Assembly: GCF_002204795.1 (NCBI RefSeq)
Contig: NZ_NIXO01000031.1
Coordinates: forward strand, 1-64,000
DNA: 64,000 nt
Direction: 5' to 3'
From: Pseudomonas sp. K2I15
Lineage (GTDB): Bacteria; Pseudomonadota; Gammaproteobacteria; Pseudomonadales; Pseudomonadaceae
Position 1 is the first letter of the stretch; each line of letters opens with the position of its first letter. Made by a program: the position numbers and the translations under genes. Below, in pieces: positions 9,566 through 18,276 of the stretch. The notes below the pieces were generated by a model, which worked only from the letters and a program-made list of their open reading frames with translations, did not search any database and had not been told where the DNA came from.

Positions 9566-10531
9566 CTACCCCCGCCAAGGCCCCATCGCCAAACTATAAG
9601 GAGAAAACCCGTCAAACTGCCAACGCAGCGCCAATGCCGCATCCCGCCGCACCACGTGCTCCACACGAACTTTCCACAACCGCTCAGCGCCCTCAAACGT
9701 GGCCAACTCAGCCCCACCCAGAATCACCTCAGCCTCCCCGACCACTTGCAACACATCACCCGAAGCAAAATCCACAAACAACAACCCCGCCACAGGGTTG
9801 ACCTGCAAATTCCCCAACGTATTAAAAAACGAATTACCCGTAAAATCGGGAATCGTCAGCACATCCCCCTCCACCCGCACAAACCCACTATTGCCCCCCC
9901 GATGTGAAACGTCCACCGACCGTTGAGCCGCGTCACCGGCAAGGTCAACGTAGCTGGCGACAAAAAACGTATCAGCACTGCGAATCACCGCCCGGGCAGC
10001 CTCATCAAGCGAACTGGCCCGCTGCACCACACCTTCAGCAGAGCGCTGCCCCAGCGCTGCCGGATCCACCGCACGCAACTGAATATACTTCGGACAATTA
10101 CCAAACGTGTGCACCACATCCACAACAAAACCATCCATGCCAGCCGTACCCACAACCCCATTCATACGATTACGCCGCCGCGTATTCAGATCAATACCCA
10201 ACACCCCCACCGCCGCGCCTTTTTTCAACCCGGCCCCAGCAGGATCACCCACCGCAGGCAGACTATCGATACGCAAACGGTAAGGATCAGGCGAGTAGAC
10301 AAACCCCGGCGAGCCCTCCAGCAACGTGGCCCACGGAAGTCCCTGATCATCCACAGCGCCCACCACCAGATAAGGCAACAACTCATAAAACGCCCGATGC
10401 TGCTCCGGCAAATGATCACGTATGACCTTCGCCCCAATCACCTCCATGCGCTCAGCCACGCCGGCGCTTTGCTGCAACTGCCGCTCGCCGGCATGCCATG
10501 GCGAAACGGGGGACGCGTCCTGATGATTCAT
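9566..10531 (-). CDS. Pyridoxamine-phosphate-oxidase-like FMN-binding protein
   Basis: About 321 residues. The sequence shows a split-barrel flavin-binding fold of the PNPOx-like group (LLPYLVVGAVDDQGLPWATLLEGSPGF and SGFVRVEGDVLTIPDFTGNSFFNTLGNLQVNPVAGLLFVDF). Proteins of this group are flavin-dependent oxidoreductases of mostly unknown substrate. The ATG at 10531 is preferred over a TTG at 10537; it lies 2 bases past the stop of the LysR gene upstream, so the two are co-transcribed. The stop codon touches the right arm of the repeat island, which replaces any visible terminator. Confidence 0.85.
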   Translation of the reverse strand: MNHQDASPVSPWHAGERQLQQSAGVAERMEVIGAKVIRDHLPEQHRAFYELLPYLVVGAVDDQGLPWATLLEGSPGFVYSPDPYRLRIDSLPAVGDPAGAGLKKGAAVGVLGIDLNTRRRNRMNGVVGTAGMDGFVVDVVHTFGNCPKYIQLRAVDPAALGQRSAEGVVQRASSLDEAARAVIRSADTFFVASYVDLAGDAAQRSVDVSHRGGNSGFVRVEGDVLTIPDFTGNSFFNTLGNLQVNPVAGLLFVDFASGDVLQVVGEAEVILGGAELATFEGAERLWKVRVEHVVRRDAALALRWQFDGFSPYSLAMGPWRG

Positions 10532-10533
10532 GC

Positions 10534-11433
10534 TCAAGCCCTCGGTGGATGAAACGCCGGATGTTCACGCAATGCCGCCACGCTGAAATCCACAAAACTG
10601 CGCACCCGCATCGAAGCGTTGCGCCCCTCGCGGTAGACCACATGTACCGGCAGCGGCGGCGGTTCATAGGCCTGCAATACCCGACGCAACTGGCCGCTCG
10701 CCAGATGCTCGTGGACCGGATAACTCAGGCACCGGATCAACCCTGCGCCCTGCACCGCCGCATTGATCGCGCCCTGCACCGTGGTGCAACCGAGGCGCGC
10801 CCGGGCCTTGATGCTGGAAGCCTGGAAATCCCACTGCACCCAGTCCGAATACGCTTGGCTGGCGACCAGACGATGCTGCTTGAGCGCCTCGGGCTGCAGC
10901 GGTTCGCCATGGGTTTGCAGGTAGCCGGGGCTTGCGCAAATGATGTTGCGCACATGGCCCACAGGTCGTGCAACCAAGGATGAACCGGGCAGTTCGCCCA
11001 CCAGGATCGCCACGTCCAGGCCGTCTTCATTCAGGTTCGGATGATGATCGTGGTACTGCGCAAACACCCGCACCTCGGGGTAACGCTCCAGGTAGTCGGC
11101 CAACAGGGGCGCCATCACATAACGACTGAACAGAAACGGCAAAAACACCCGCAGATTGCCCTCAGCCTGCGCATGCGCGCCCCTGGCAGATGCTTCGGCT
11201 GCACTCACCCCGTCAAGGATGCGTGAACAGTCCGCCATGAACCTCGTGCCCGCTTCGGTAAGGCGAATTCCCCGGGTGCTGCGCGCAAGCAATTGCACGT
11301 GCAAGCGCGCCTCCAGCCGGGCAATCGCGCGGATCACTGTGGGCCCGGAGATGCCCAGGAAACGGCCCGCCGAGGCCAGGCTTGGCTGCCGGGACAGCGC
11401 CTGGAAAATCTGCATGTCGCGATAGCGGTCCAT
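10534..11433 (-). CDS. LysR-family regulator (second of a tandem pair)
   Basis: LysR-type regulator of 299 residues. The N-terminal winged helix-turn-helix (MDRYRDMQIFQALSRQPSLASAGRFLGISGPTVIRAIARLEARL) is followed by a substrate-binding domain. The ATG at 11433 shares one base with the stop of the upstream LysR gene and gives the same MDRxxxMQIF opening as that paralogue; a GTG one codon earlier is less likely. The expected HTH motif LSxPxxS is altered to LGISGPTVIR, common in the LTTR subgroup like DmlR. Likely co-transcribed with the FMN-binding protein downstream and may regulate it. Confidence 0.88.
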   Translation of the reverse strand: MDRYRDMQIFQALSRQPSLASAGRFLGISGPTVIRAIARLEARLHVQLLARSTRGIRLTEAGTRFMADCSRILDGVSAAEASARGAHAQAEGNLRVFLPFLFSRYVMAPLLADYLERYPEVRVFAQYHDHHPNLNEDGLDVAILVGELPGSSLVARPVGHVRNIICASPGYLQTHGEPLQPEALKQHRLVASQAYSDWVQWDFQASSIKARARLGCTTVQGAINAAVQGAGLIRCLSYPVHEHLASGQLRRVLQAYEPPPLPVHVVYREGRNASMRVRSFVDFSVAALREHPAFHPPRA

Positions 11434-12353
11434 CACGCAGGCCGCTTCATCGCTGGGTTGAGCGCTGCGTCCTGCCCCAGCCGGCTGACCAGAAAGTCCA
11501 CGAAGGTGTTGATTTTCGCCGGTACCCTGGCACTGTTCTGGAACACCACCTGGATCGGCAACGCCGGCGGTTCGAAGTCTTGCAGGATGATTTCCAGTGC
11601 GCCTGCCCGCACATCGCTGGCCACCTGGTAAGACAGCACCCGCGTGACGCCCCAGCCCAGGCGCGCCAGGTTGATCGCCGCGTTGTTGGCGGTGACCACC
11701 AGGCGTGGGTCAACCGCCACGCTCAATGGCTGGCCGCCTTCCATAAATTGCCATTCGCTGACCAACTGGCTGGAGGACGAGGTGACAATCTTCGCCTCAC
11801 GCAGTTGCCCAGGGTGCCGCGGCCGGCCGTGGCGTTCAAGGTAAGCCGGCGCGGCGCATACCACGCGGCGCACCTCGCCGACCTTGATCGCCTGCTGGCC
11901 GGCTTCCTGCAAATGCCCGATGCGCACGGCCACATCAACGCCTTCGTCGGTCATATTGACCACGCGGTCCACCAGCAAGGCGTTGATGTTGACCTGGGCA
12001 AAAAGGTCCAGGTATTCACCCAGGATCGGCGCCACAAACAATTCGCCGAACAACACGGGCGCGGTGACCGTCAGGTGCCCCCACGGCACCGAAAAACTAC
12101 CTGCCGCCGCCTCTTCGGCCTCCGTCAGTTCGGCGAGGATGCGCCGGCAATCTTCCAGGTAACGCTGGCCCGCCTCGCTCAGGTGCAGGCTGCGGGTGGT
12201 GCGCGACAGCAACTGCGTGCCGATACGCGCCTCCATCGCGGCAATCGCGCGGGTCACGCTGGGGGGCGAGATTTTCAGGCGCCGGGCCGCTGCGGCAAAG
12301 CCCTGTTCTTCGGCGACGGCGAGGAAAATCTGCATTTCCTGGAAACGGTCCAT
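11433..12353 (-). CDS. LysR-family regulator (first of a tandem pair)
   Basis: LysR-type regulator of 306 residues starting at the ATG at 12353. The HTH reads QGFAAAARRLKISPPSVTRAI, and the effector domain begins near residue 90 (GHLTVTAPVLFGELFVAPIL). It is a close relative of its downstream neighbour, with which it overlaps by one base, suggesting a tandem duplication followed by divergence. The first gene of a three-gene transcription unit. Target genes and ligand cannot be read from sequence. Confidence 0.88.
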   Translation of the reverse strand: MDRFQEMQIFLAVAEEQGFAAAARRLKISPPSVTRAIAAMEARIGTQLLSRTTRSLHLSEAGQRYLEDCRRILAELTEAEEAAAGSFSVPWGHLTVTAPVLFGELFVAPILGEYLDLFAQVNINALLVDRVVNMTDEGVDVAVRIGHLQEAGQQAIKVGEVRRVVCAAPAYLERHGRPRHPGQLREAKIVTSSSSQLVSEWQFMEGGQPLSVAVDPRLVVTANNAAINLARLGWGVTRVLSYQVASDVRAGALEIILQDFEPPALPIQVVFQNSARVPAKINTFVDFLVSRLGQDAALNPAMKRPA

Positions 12354-12403
12354 GGGCCCCCTTTAATCGAATGTAGTACACCAAACCTGTGGCTGGGGAG
12401 CTG

Positions 12404-12499
12404 TTGTGGCGAGAGAGCTTGCTCCCGCTGGAGTGCGCACCGCTCCCCGGATTTTGGGGCCGCTGCGCAGCCCAGCGGGAGCAAGCTCCCTCACCACAA
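12404..12499. repeat. REP doublet of a second family
   Basis: TGTGGCGAGAGAGCTTGCTC on the left and its near complement (GAGCAAGCTCCCTCACCACA) on the right flank about 45 bases. The core differs from the GTGGGAGCGGG family seen elsewhere in the window, so two REP families are present. It lies between the LysR promoter and the 3' end of the GST gene. Confidence 0.8.
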
Positions 12500-12505
12500 A
12501 AACCT

Positions 12506-13126
12506 TTAATCCTTTGTTAAACCTACGGCCGTGCGTTGCATGCCGACAAACCCCGGCAGCGCCTCGATGCTGCCCAACCAGGCGCGAACCTGCGGGTAGT
12601 CGTTCAGCGAGACGTTACCTTCCGGCGCATGGGCGATGTAGGTGTAGTGGGCGATATCGGCAATCGACGGCAGTTCACCGGTCAGGAAACGGCTCTGCCC
12701 CAGCGGTTGCTCCAGCACATTGAGCAGCGCATAGGAGCGGCTGATGGCGGCCTCGGCATCCAGCGCTGCGCCGAACACAGTGACCAATCGCGCGGCAGCC
12801 GGCCCGGCGTGCAGCGGGCCCGCTGCTGCCGAGAGCCAGCGCTGCACATGGGCCTGAGCCTGGGGCTCGGTCGGAAACCACTGAGCGTTGCCATATTTAC
12901 CGGCGAGGTACACCAGGATCGCATTGGAATCCGCCAGCACCACGCCGTTGTCATCGATCACCGGCACCTGGCCGAAGCTGTTGAGGGTGGCCAGGAACTC
13001 GGGGGTTTTGTGCGCACCTTGCTTCAGGTCGACCAGCACCAGTTCAGCGGGCATGCCCAGCAGCGACAGCATCAGTTCGACCCGGTGGGAATGGCCAGAC
13101 AACGGGTAACGGTAGAGTTTGATCAT
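12506..13126 (-). CDS. Glutathione S-transferase family protein
   Basis: 206 residues, normal length for a cytosolic GST. The N-terminal thioredoxin-like domain starts [20 protein letters not shown] and carries the glutathione-binding loop [22 protein letters not shown] (residues 53-74). The C-terminal helical domain contains the N-capping region [18 protein letters not shown]. Proteins of this family conjugate or reduce electrophiles using glutathione; the substrate here is unknown. Stands alone between a REPIN and a LysR gene in the same orientation, with 125 bases separating it from the latter. Confidence 0.9.
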   Translation of the reverse strand: MIKLYRYPLSGHSHRVELMLSLLGMPAELVLVDLKQGAHKTPEFLATLNSFGQVPVIDDNGVVLADSNAILVYLAGKYGNAQWFPTEPQAQAHVQRWLSAAAGPLHAGPAAARLVTVFGAALDAEAAISRSYALLNVLEQPLGQSRFLTGELPSIADIAHYTYIAHAPEGNVSLNDYPQVRAWLGSIEALPGFVGMQRTAVGLTKD

Positions 13127-13251
13127 GACAGGCTCCGCAATGTGCCAAGGACTCGACCCGGTGATCGTGTCGATGGCACTTATCTTCCGCCGCTACGGCA
13201 CGCAGCAGAATAGCCAGCTTTTACAATCCAGCATTTCACCCGATGAAACAA

Positions 13252-14124
13252 TCACTCGCAAAACAACTCGTCGATCAGGTTGAACAGCGTGGTTTTCACC
13301 GCGCTGTCCAGTTCGGTCCAGGCCAAGCCGGTCCTGGCCTGGAACGCGCCCAACTCAAGGTGCCTGGACACGCAATTGGCCGGCAGCGCCCGGGCGGCTT
13401 GCAGCGGCAGTACGCCGACACCCAGCCCGGCCGAGACCAGCGCCAGCATGGTGGTGAATTCGCCGAGTTCGGAGGCGATCTCCAGCGGCACGCCCACGGC
13501 CTGGACGAACTCGTCGTAGAACCCCGGCGCATACCGTCGGGCCAGGATGAACACCGGCACCTTGAGCAAATCTGCCGGTTGTATCGATGGCTGCGACGCC
13601 AACGGGTGATCCGCAGGCAAAGCAACCACAAAGCTTTCTTGCAGCACCGCGCGGGTCTGCACGCCGGGGTAGGCCGCCGGCAAGCGCATCAGGCCGAAAT
13701 CCAGCTGGCCGTTTTTCAACGCCGCCGCCTGATCCGGGCCGGGCATGTCCTTGAGTTCCAGTTCAATTCGCGGGTAGCGCTGATGCACTGCGCGAATCAA
13801 TGCCGGCAGTAACTCCGGCAACACCGACGAGACAAACCCCAGGCGCACCCGGCCAATCTCCCCACGGTTCGAAGCGCGGGCGGCATCGGCGGCGCGGGCG
13901 GCCTGGTGCAAGGTGGCCTGGGCTTCGGGCAGAAACACCCGCCCGGCTTCCGTCAGCGTCACCGAGTGCCGGTTACGGTCGAGCAGGCGCACGCCCAGGC
14001 CGCTTTCAAGCAATTTGATCTGCATGCTCAGCGCCGGTTGCACGATCGACAGCTGCGCGGCGGCCCGGCCGAAATGCAGTTCCTGGGCGAGCACGACAAA
14101 GGCACGCAGGTGCTTGAGTTCCAT
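13252..14124 (-). CDS. LysR-family regulator divergent from the idonate operon
   Basis: 290-residue LysR-type regulator. The ATG at 14124 gives MELKHLRAFVVLAQELHFGRAAAQLSIVQPALSMQIKLLE, a textbook LTTR start; the longer upstream frame has no ribosome site and would cover the promoter. The effector domain starts near residue 90 (GRVRLGFVSSVLPELLPALI). Divergent from a GntP transporter operon with 141 bases between start codons, so it probably controls that operon. In E. coli the idonate system is controlled by a LacI-type protein (IdnR), so a LysR regulator would be a different solution. Confidence 0.9.
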   Translation of the reverse strand: MELKHLRAFVVLAQELHFGRAAAQLSIVQPALSMQIKLLESGLGVRLLDRNRHSVTLTEAGRVFLPEAQATLHQAARAADAARASNRGEIGRVRLGFVSSVLPELLPALIRAVHQRYPRIELELKDMPGPDQAAALKNGQLDFGLMRLPAAYPGVQTRAVLQESFVVALPADHPLASQPSIQPADLLKVPVFILARRYAPGFYDEFVQAVGVPLEIASELGEFTTMLALVSAGLGVGVLPLQAARALPANCVSRHLELGAFQARTGLAWTELDSAVKTTLFNLIDELFCE

Positions 14125-14150
14125 CGGAAGGCTCCGGTTATCACAGTTTT

Positions 14151-14164
14151 TGATCACTAGATCA
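14151..14164. promoter_or_regulatory. Candidate LysR operator
   Basis: TGATC-ACTA-GATCA is a perfect 5-bp-arm inverted repeat lying 27 bases upstream of the lysR start and about 100 bases upstream of the transporter gene. Its T...A ends resemble LysR boxes (T-N11-A), here with N12. Inferred from position and symmetry only. Confidence 0.4.
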
Positions 14165-14265
14165 CAAATGAAAATTGGACGCTGAACACGCGCTGCGGTG
14201 AAGTAAGGCCCGTCATACACGATATGACAGGGCTTGGCCTATAACAATGAGAACAAGGAGGCACC

Positions 14266-15618
14266 ATGCTCGGCATGGCTAACGACACCTATCTGCTGCT
14301 CGATGCACTGGTCACGATTATCGGATTGATATTGTTGATCACCCATTTCAAGGTCCACCCCTTCGTTGCCCTGACCCTCGCCGCCGGCTTTCTCGGCCTG
14401 ACCTCCGGGATGCCGGTGGACAAAGTCATGAAGGCGTTCCAGGACGGGTTTGGCGGGGTGTTGGGGTTTGTCGGGATCATCCTCGGCCTGGGCACCATGC
14501 TCGGCAAGCTGATGGCCGATTCCGGCGGCGCCGACCAGATCGCCCGCACGCTGATCCGCGCTTTCGGCAAGCAGCGGGTGCACTGGGCGATGATGTTTTC
14601 CGCGTTCCTGGTGGGCATCCCGCTGTTTTTTGAAATCGGCTTTGTGCTGTTGATTCCGTTGGTGTTCATCGTGGCCCGGCGTACCGGGTTGTCGCTGATC
14701 AAGATCGGCATGCCGCTGCTGGCCGGGTTATCGGTGGTGCACGGCCTGGTGCCGCCGCATCCGGGGCCGCTGCTGGCCATCGGGATCTTCGGGGCGGATA
14801 TCGGCAAGACAATTTTCTACGGGCTGGTGGTCGGCCTGCCCACCGCGATCATCGCCGGGCCGCTGTTCGGCAACCTGATCTCGCGCTACGTGCCGGGCAC
14901 CCCGTCCCCGGAATTGATGGAGCAGCTGGCGAAAGAATCCTCCGGCGAGAACCTGCCGGGTTTCGGCATCACCGTCACCACCATCCTGCTGCCGGTGTTC
15001 CTGATGCTGCTCAAGACCTTCGCCGATGTGGCGTTCGCCGCCGACAGCACATTCCGCGTGTGGATGGACCTGATCGGCCACCCGATCACCGCCCTCCTCG
15101 CGGCCTTGCTGCTGGCGTTCTATACCTTTGGTGCCGCCCGTGGCTTTTCCCGGGAGCAACTGAGCAAATTATTGGACGCAAGCCTCGCACCCACTGCCGC
15201 CATCGTACTGATCGTCGGCGCTGGCGGTGGTTTCAAGCAAATGCTGGTGGCCAGCGGCGTGGGCGATGTGATCGGGCATATGGCGGTGCGCGCCGAGATT
15301 TCACCGATTCTGTTGGCCTGGCTGGTAGCGGCGGTGATTCGCGTGGCAACCGGCTCGGCCACCGTGGCAACCATTACCGGCGCCGGGATTGTCGCGCCGG
15401 TGATCGGCTTGATGCCCGGGGTCAACCGCGAGCTGCTGGTACTCGCGACAGGCGCCGGTTCGCTGGTGCTGTCCCATGTAAACGACGCCGGGTTCTGGCT
15501 GGTGAAGCAGTACTTCAACATGACCGTGATCGAGACATTCAAGACCTGGACGCTGATGGAGACCGTGCTCTCCTTCGCCGCCCTGGGGTTCATCATGCTG
15601 CTGTCGTTGGTGGTGTGA
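14266..15618 (+). CDS. GntP-family gluconate/idonate:H+ symporter
   Basis: Inner-membrane symporter of the gluconate permease (GntP) family, 450 residues with 12 or more hydrophobic segments. Family segments are visible: VGIPLFFEIGFVLLIPLVF, HGLVPPHPGPLLA, RVATGSATVATITGAGIVAP and LSHVNDAGFWLVKQYF near the C-terminus. E. coli paralogues GntT, GntP and IdnT transport gluconate, L-idonate or 5-ketogluconate. Because the next two genes look like IdnO and IdnD, the natural substrate is probably L-idonate or 5-keto-D-gluconate. Start at 14266 follows AAGGAGG with good spacing; a second ATG at 14275 is possible. Confidence 0.92.
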   Translation: MLGMANDTYLLLDALVTIIGLILLITHFKVHPFVALTLAAGFLGLTSGMPVDKVMKAFQDGFGGVLGFVGIILGLGTMLGKLMADSGGADQIARTLIRAFGKQRVHWAMMFSAFLVGIPLFFEIGFVLLIPLVFIVARRTGLSLIKIGMPLLAGLSVVHGLVPPHPGPLLAIGIFGADIGKTIFYGLVVGLPTAIIAGPLFGNLISRYVPGTPSPELMEQLAKESSGENLPGFGITVTTILLPVFLMLLKTFADVAFAADSTFRVWMDLIGHPITALLAALLLAFYTFGAARGFSREQLSKLLDASLAPTAAIVLIVGAGGGFKQMLVASGVGDVIGHMAVRAEISPILLAWLVAAVIRVATGSATVATITGAGIVAPVIGLMPGVNRELLVLATGAGSLVLSHVNDAGFWLVKQYFNMTVIETFKTWTLMETVLSFAALGFIMLLSLVV

Positions 15619-15638
15619 AGCTTTAGGAGATCTATCCC

Positions 15639-16412
15639 ATGCAAAGCGTTTTAGATAACTTCCGCCTCGATGGCCGCCTGGCGTTGATCACCGGTTCCAG
15701 CGCCGGCATCGGCCTGGCCATCGCCCGTGGCCTGGCCCAGGCCGGCGCGCGGGTGGTGCTCAACGGGCGCAACCGCAGCACCTTGCGTGACAGCGCCGCG
15801 TTGCTGGCAGCAGAAGGCCTGGAGGTGCACACCCAGGCGTTTGACGTCACCGATGGCGCGGCGGTGCTGGCCGCCGTGGCGGATATCGAAGCGCGCCTGG
15901 GCCCGCTGGAAATCCTCGTGAACAATGCTGGCATGCAACGCCGCGGGCCGCTGGAGGACTACAGCGAAACCCACTGGCGCGAATTGATGAGCACCAACCT
16001 GGACAGCGCCTTCCTCGTCGGCCAGGCCGTGGCCCGGGCGATGATCCCGCGCAAGCGTGGGCGCATCATCAATATCTGCTCGGTGCAAAGCGAACTGGGG
16101 CGCCCGGGCATCGCGCCGTATGCCGCCAGCAAAGGTGCGCTGAAGATGCTCACCAAAGGCATGGCCATCGATTGGGGCCCCCACGGGCTGACGATCAATG
16201 GCATCGGCCCCGGCTATTTCAAGACCGAACTGAACGCCAACCTGGTGGCCAACCCCGAGTTCAGCGACTGGCTGGTGCAACGCACGCCGAGCCGGCGCTG
16301 GGGTGACGTCGCCGAACTGGCGGGCGCTGCGGTGTTCCTTGCCAGCGACGCAGCGAGTTTCGTCAACGGTCATATCCTGTACGTGGACGGTGGCATCACC
16401 GCCTCGCTGTAA
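15639..16412 (+). CDS. idnO: SDR oxidoreductase, probable 5-keto-D-gluconate reductase
   Basis: 257-residue classical short-chain dehydrogenase. The NAD(P)-binding motif is GSSAGIGLAIARG (residues 20-32), NNAG is at about residue 95, the catalytic Ser lies in INICSVQSELG and the YxxxK motif is YAASK. The sequence (LDGRLALITGSSAGIG, DWLVQRTPSRRWG) resembles gluconate 5-dehydrogenase/IdnO, which interconverts 5-ketogluconate and D-gluconate. It sits 20 bases after the transporter with an AGGAG site and 13 bases before the idonate dehydrogenase-like gene, forming a transport-plus-two-step oxidation/reduction route to gluconate. Confidence 0.82.
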   Translation: MQSVLDNFRLDGRLALITGSSAGIGLAIARGLAQAGARVVLNGRNRSTLRDSAALLAAEGLEVHTQAFDVTDGAAVLAAVADIEARLGPLEILVNNAGMQRRGPLEDYSETHWRELMSTNLDSAFLVGQAVARAMIPRKRGRIINICSVQSELGRPGIAPYAASKGALKMLTKGMAIDWGPHGLTINGIGPGYFKTELNANLVANPEFSDWLVQRTPSRRWGDVAELAGAAVFLASDAASFVNGHILYVDGGITASL

Positions 16413-16425
16413 CCCGGAGAATTTC

Positions 16426-17478
16426 ATGCACGCTATTGTCTGCCATGCCTCGAAAGACCTGCGGGTAGAACCGCAAACCGAACCCCAAACGCTCGCCCCC
16501 GACCAGTTGCGGGTGCGCATTGCCCGGGGCGGAATTTGCGGCTCGGACCTGCATTACTACCAGCACGGCGGCTTCGGCACCGTGCGCCTGCGCGAGCCCA
16601 TGGTGCTGGGCCATGAAGTGTCGGCGGTGATCGATGCCGTGGGCCGTGAAGACGGGCCGTTCAAGGTCGGCCAACGCTTGTCGATCTCGCCGTCGCGGCC
16701 TTGCGGGGGTTGCCGTTATTGCCATCAAGGGCTGCCGAACCACTGCCTGAACATGCGTTTTTACGGCAGCGCGATGCCCTTCCCTCATGTGCAGGGCGCG
16801 TTTCAACAGACCCTGGTGATCGAGACGCATCAGGCGCACCTGTTGGCCGATCATGTCAGCCTCGCCGAAGGTGCAATGGCCGAACCGTTGTCCGTGGGGT
16901 TGCACGCCATCCAGCGCGCCGGGGCGATCTTCGGCAAACGGGTGCTGGTGACCGGCTGCGGGCCGATCGGCAACCTGTTGATCGGCAGCCTGCGGGCGGC
17001 GGGTGCAGGAGAAATCGTTGCCGTGGACCTGGCCGCAGGCCCCTTGGCCTGCGCCGAGAAAATGGGCGCCAGCCGCACCCATAACCTGGCCGAAGACGCC
17101 GATGCACTGAAGCGCTACACCGCCGAAAAAGGCTACTTCGACGTGATGTTCGAAGTCTCCGGCAGCGCCCAGGCCCTGCGCAACGGCCTGGAATGCATGG
17201 CCCCGCGCAGCGTGCTGGTGACCGTCGGTTTGGGCGGCGAAGTTTCGCTGCCGCTGAATATGCTGGTGAGTCGGGAGATCGACCTGCGCGGCACCTTCCG
17301 CTTCCAATCGGAGTTTGCCCAGGCGGTGGATTTGCTCAACCGCCAGGTGATAGATGTGCGCCCGGTGGTCTCCCACACCGTGCCGTTCAGCGAGGCGGTT
17401 CAGGCCTTTGAACTGGCGGCGGACAAGCGCCAGGCGATGAAGGTGCTGCTGGATTTTGGCGTGCCGGACAGGCCGTAA
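16426..17478 (+). CDS. idnD: Zinc-type alcohol dehydrogenase, probable L-idonate 5-dehydrogenase
   Basis: 350-residue medium-chain zinc dehydrogenase. Catalytic zinc ligands are in GICGSDLHYYQHGGFG and GHEV; structural zinc cysteines are in RPCGGCRYCHQGLPNHC; the nucleotide-binding loop is VTGCGPIGNL. The motif DLHYYQHGGFGTVRLREPM is characteristic of L-idonate 5-dehydrogenases. The expected reaction is L-idonate to 5-keto-D-gluconate, the substrate of the preceding reductase. No gluconate kinase is in the operon; gluconate would have to enter metabolism through genes elsewhere. The ATG at 16426 follows a CGGAGA site. Confidence 0.85.
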   Translation: MHAIVCHASKDLRVEPQTEPQTLAPDQLRVRIARGGICGSDLHYYQHGGFGTVRLREPMVLGHEVSAVIDAVGREDGPFKVGQRLSISPSRPCGGCRYCHQGLPNHCLNMRFYGSAMPFPHVQGAFQQTLVIETHQAHLLADHVSLAEGAMAEPLSVGLHAIQRAGAIFGKRVLVTGCGPIGNLLIGSLRAAGAGEIVAVDLAAGPLACAEKMGASRTHNLAEDADALKRYTAEKGYFDVMFEVSGSAQALRNGLECMAPRSVLVTVGLGGEVSLPLNMLVSREIDLRGTFRFQSEFAQAVDLLNRQVIDVRPVVSHTVPFSEAVQAFELAADKRQAMKVLLDFGVPDRP

Positions 17479-17481
17479 TCC

Positions 17482-18276
17482 TCAGGTGCGCTCCTCAAGC
17501 CGGTAACGCAAAAACCGATGCCCCGGGGAAAACAGCCGACGGTAGGTGAGCAACACGGCACCTACCGTGCCCAGCGCCGACGACGCGGCGATCAAAAACA
17601 TGATCACGATCTGGTAACGCACCGCGTCCACCGGGCTTTCCCCCGCCAGCACCTGGCCGGTCATCATGCCCGGCAGGCTGACGATCCCCACCACCGTCAT
17701 CTGGTTCAGGGTCGGGATCATCCCGGCCCTTACCGCCTGGCGAATCGCGTCCTGCGCCGCCTCCCACCGTGAACCGCCCAGGGCCAGGACCATCTCGATG
17801 GTGTTGCGCCCCGAGGTCAGTTCCTGGGTCATGCGCTCAATGCCCAGGGACACGCCGGTAAGCGTATTGCCCAGAATCATCCCGAGGATCGGAATCGCAT
17901 ACTGCGGCTCGTACCACGGGTGAATCCGGATGATCGCGAACAAGCCAATGGCCGTCACCAGCCACGAACTGCCCCACACCGACACGATGCTGTCAGCCCG
18001 CTGGCCGGCGTAGGTAAGCTTGCCACGCCCGGCTGCCGAGAGGCCGGCGATCAGGGTCATCAGGCACATCAGCGGCAACACCACGTACCAGTAGGCGAAT
18101 TCAAAAACCCAGCCCAACAGGTAACCGATCGCCAGCAACTGCACCACAGTACGCACGGCGGCCCAGAACAGCTGGCGCTCCAGGCCCAGGCGCAACAGCA
18201 GTGACAGCGCGCCGTTGATCAGGATCAGCGAGGCGGCGATGGCCATGTCCAGTGCCGTGAGGTCGTGATAATTCAT
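17482..18276 (-). CDS. fetB: FetB-like ABC permease (UPF0014 family)
   Basis: 264-residue inner-membrane protein with about seven hydrophobic segments. The family signature is visible as PILGMILGNTLTGVSLGIERM and GMIPTLNQMTVVGIVSLPGMMTGQVLAGESP. E. coli FetAB (YbbLM) has been linked to iron export and oxidative stress resistance. The start overlaps the ATPase gene by 4 bases (ATGA), so both are co-transcribed and coupled. Convergent with idnD, only 3 bases apart. Confidence 0.88.
   Translation of the reverse strand: MNYHDLTALDMAIAASLILINGALSLLLRLGLERQLFWAAVRTVVQLLAIGYLLGWVFEFAYWYVVLPLMCLMTLIAGLSAAGRGKLTYAGQRADSIVSVWGSSWLVTAIGLFAIIRIHPWYEPQYAIPILGMILGNTLTGVSLGIERMTQELTSGRNTIEMVLALGGSRWEAAQDAIRQAVRAGMIPTLNQMTVVGIVSLPGMMTGQVLAGESPVDAVRYQIVIMFLIAASSALGTVGAVLLTYRRLFSPGHRFLRYRLEERT

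Larger units (their letters stand above)
8833..9566. repeat. Repeat island bounded by imperfect inverted repeats
   Basis: About 730 bases with no convincing gene. The left arm (8833-8968) and right arm (9436-9566) are imperfect inverted copies, both containing GGGGGCATATCCGTT, GGTTCCGCTCTTACAGCGG and CTTGCCCCACCACTCGG-like blocks when read inward. The left arm forms the 3' end of the nodT-like gene; the right arm ends on the stop codon of the FMN-binding protein gene. Inside are a REP doublet (9106-9209), a block shared with 52653-52681, and two perfect hairpins (9354-9376, 9378-9407). It resembles non-coding repeat clusters common between genes in P. fluorescens; no transposase is present. 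Confidence 0.8.
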
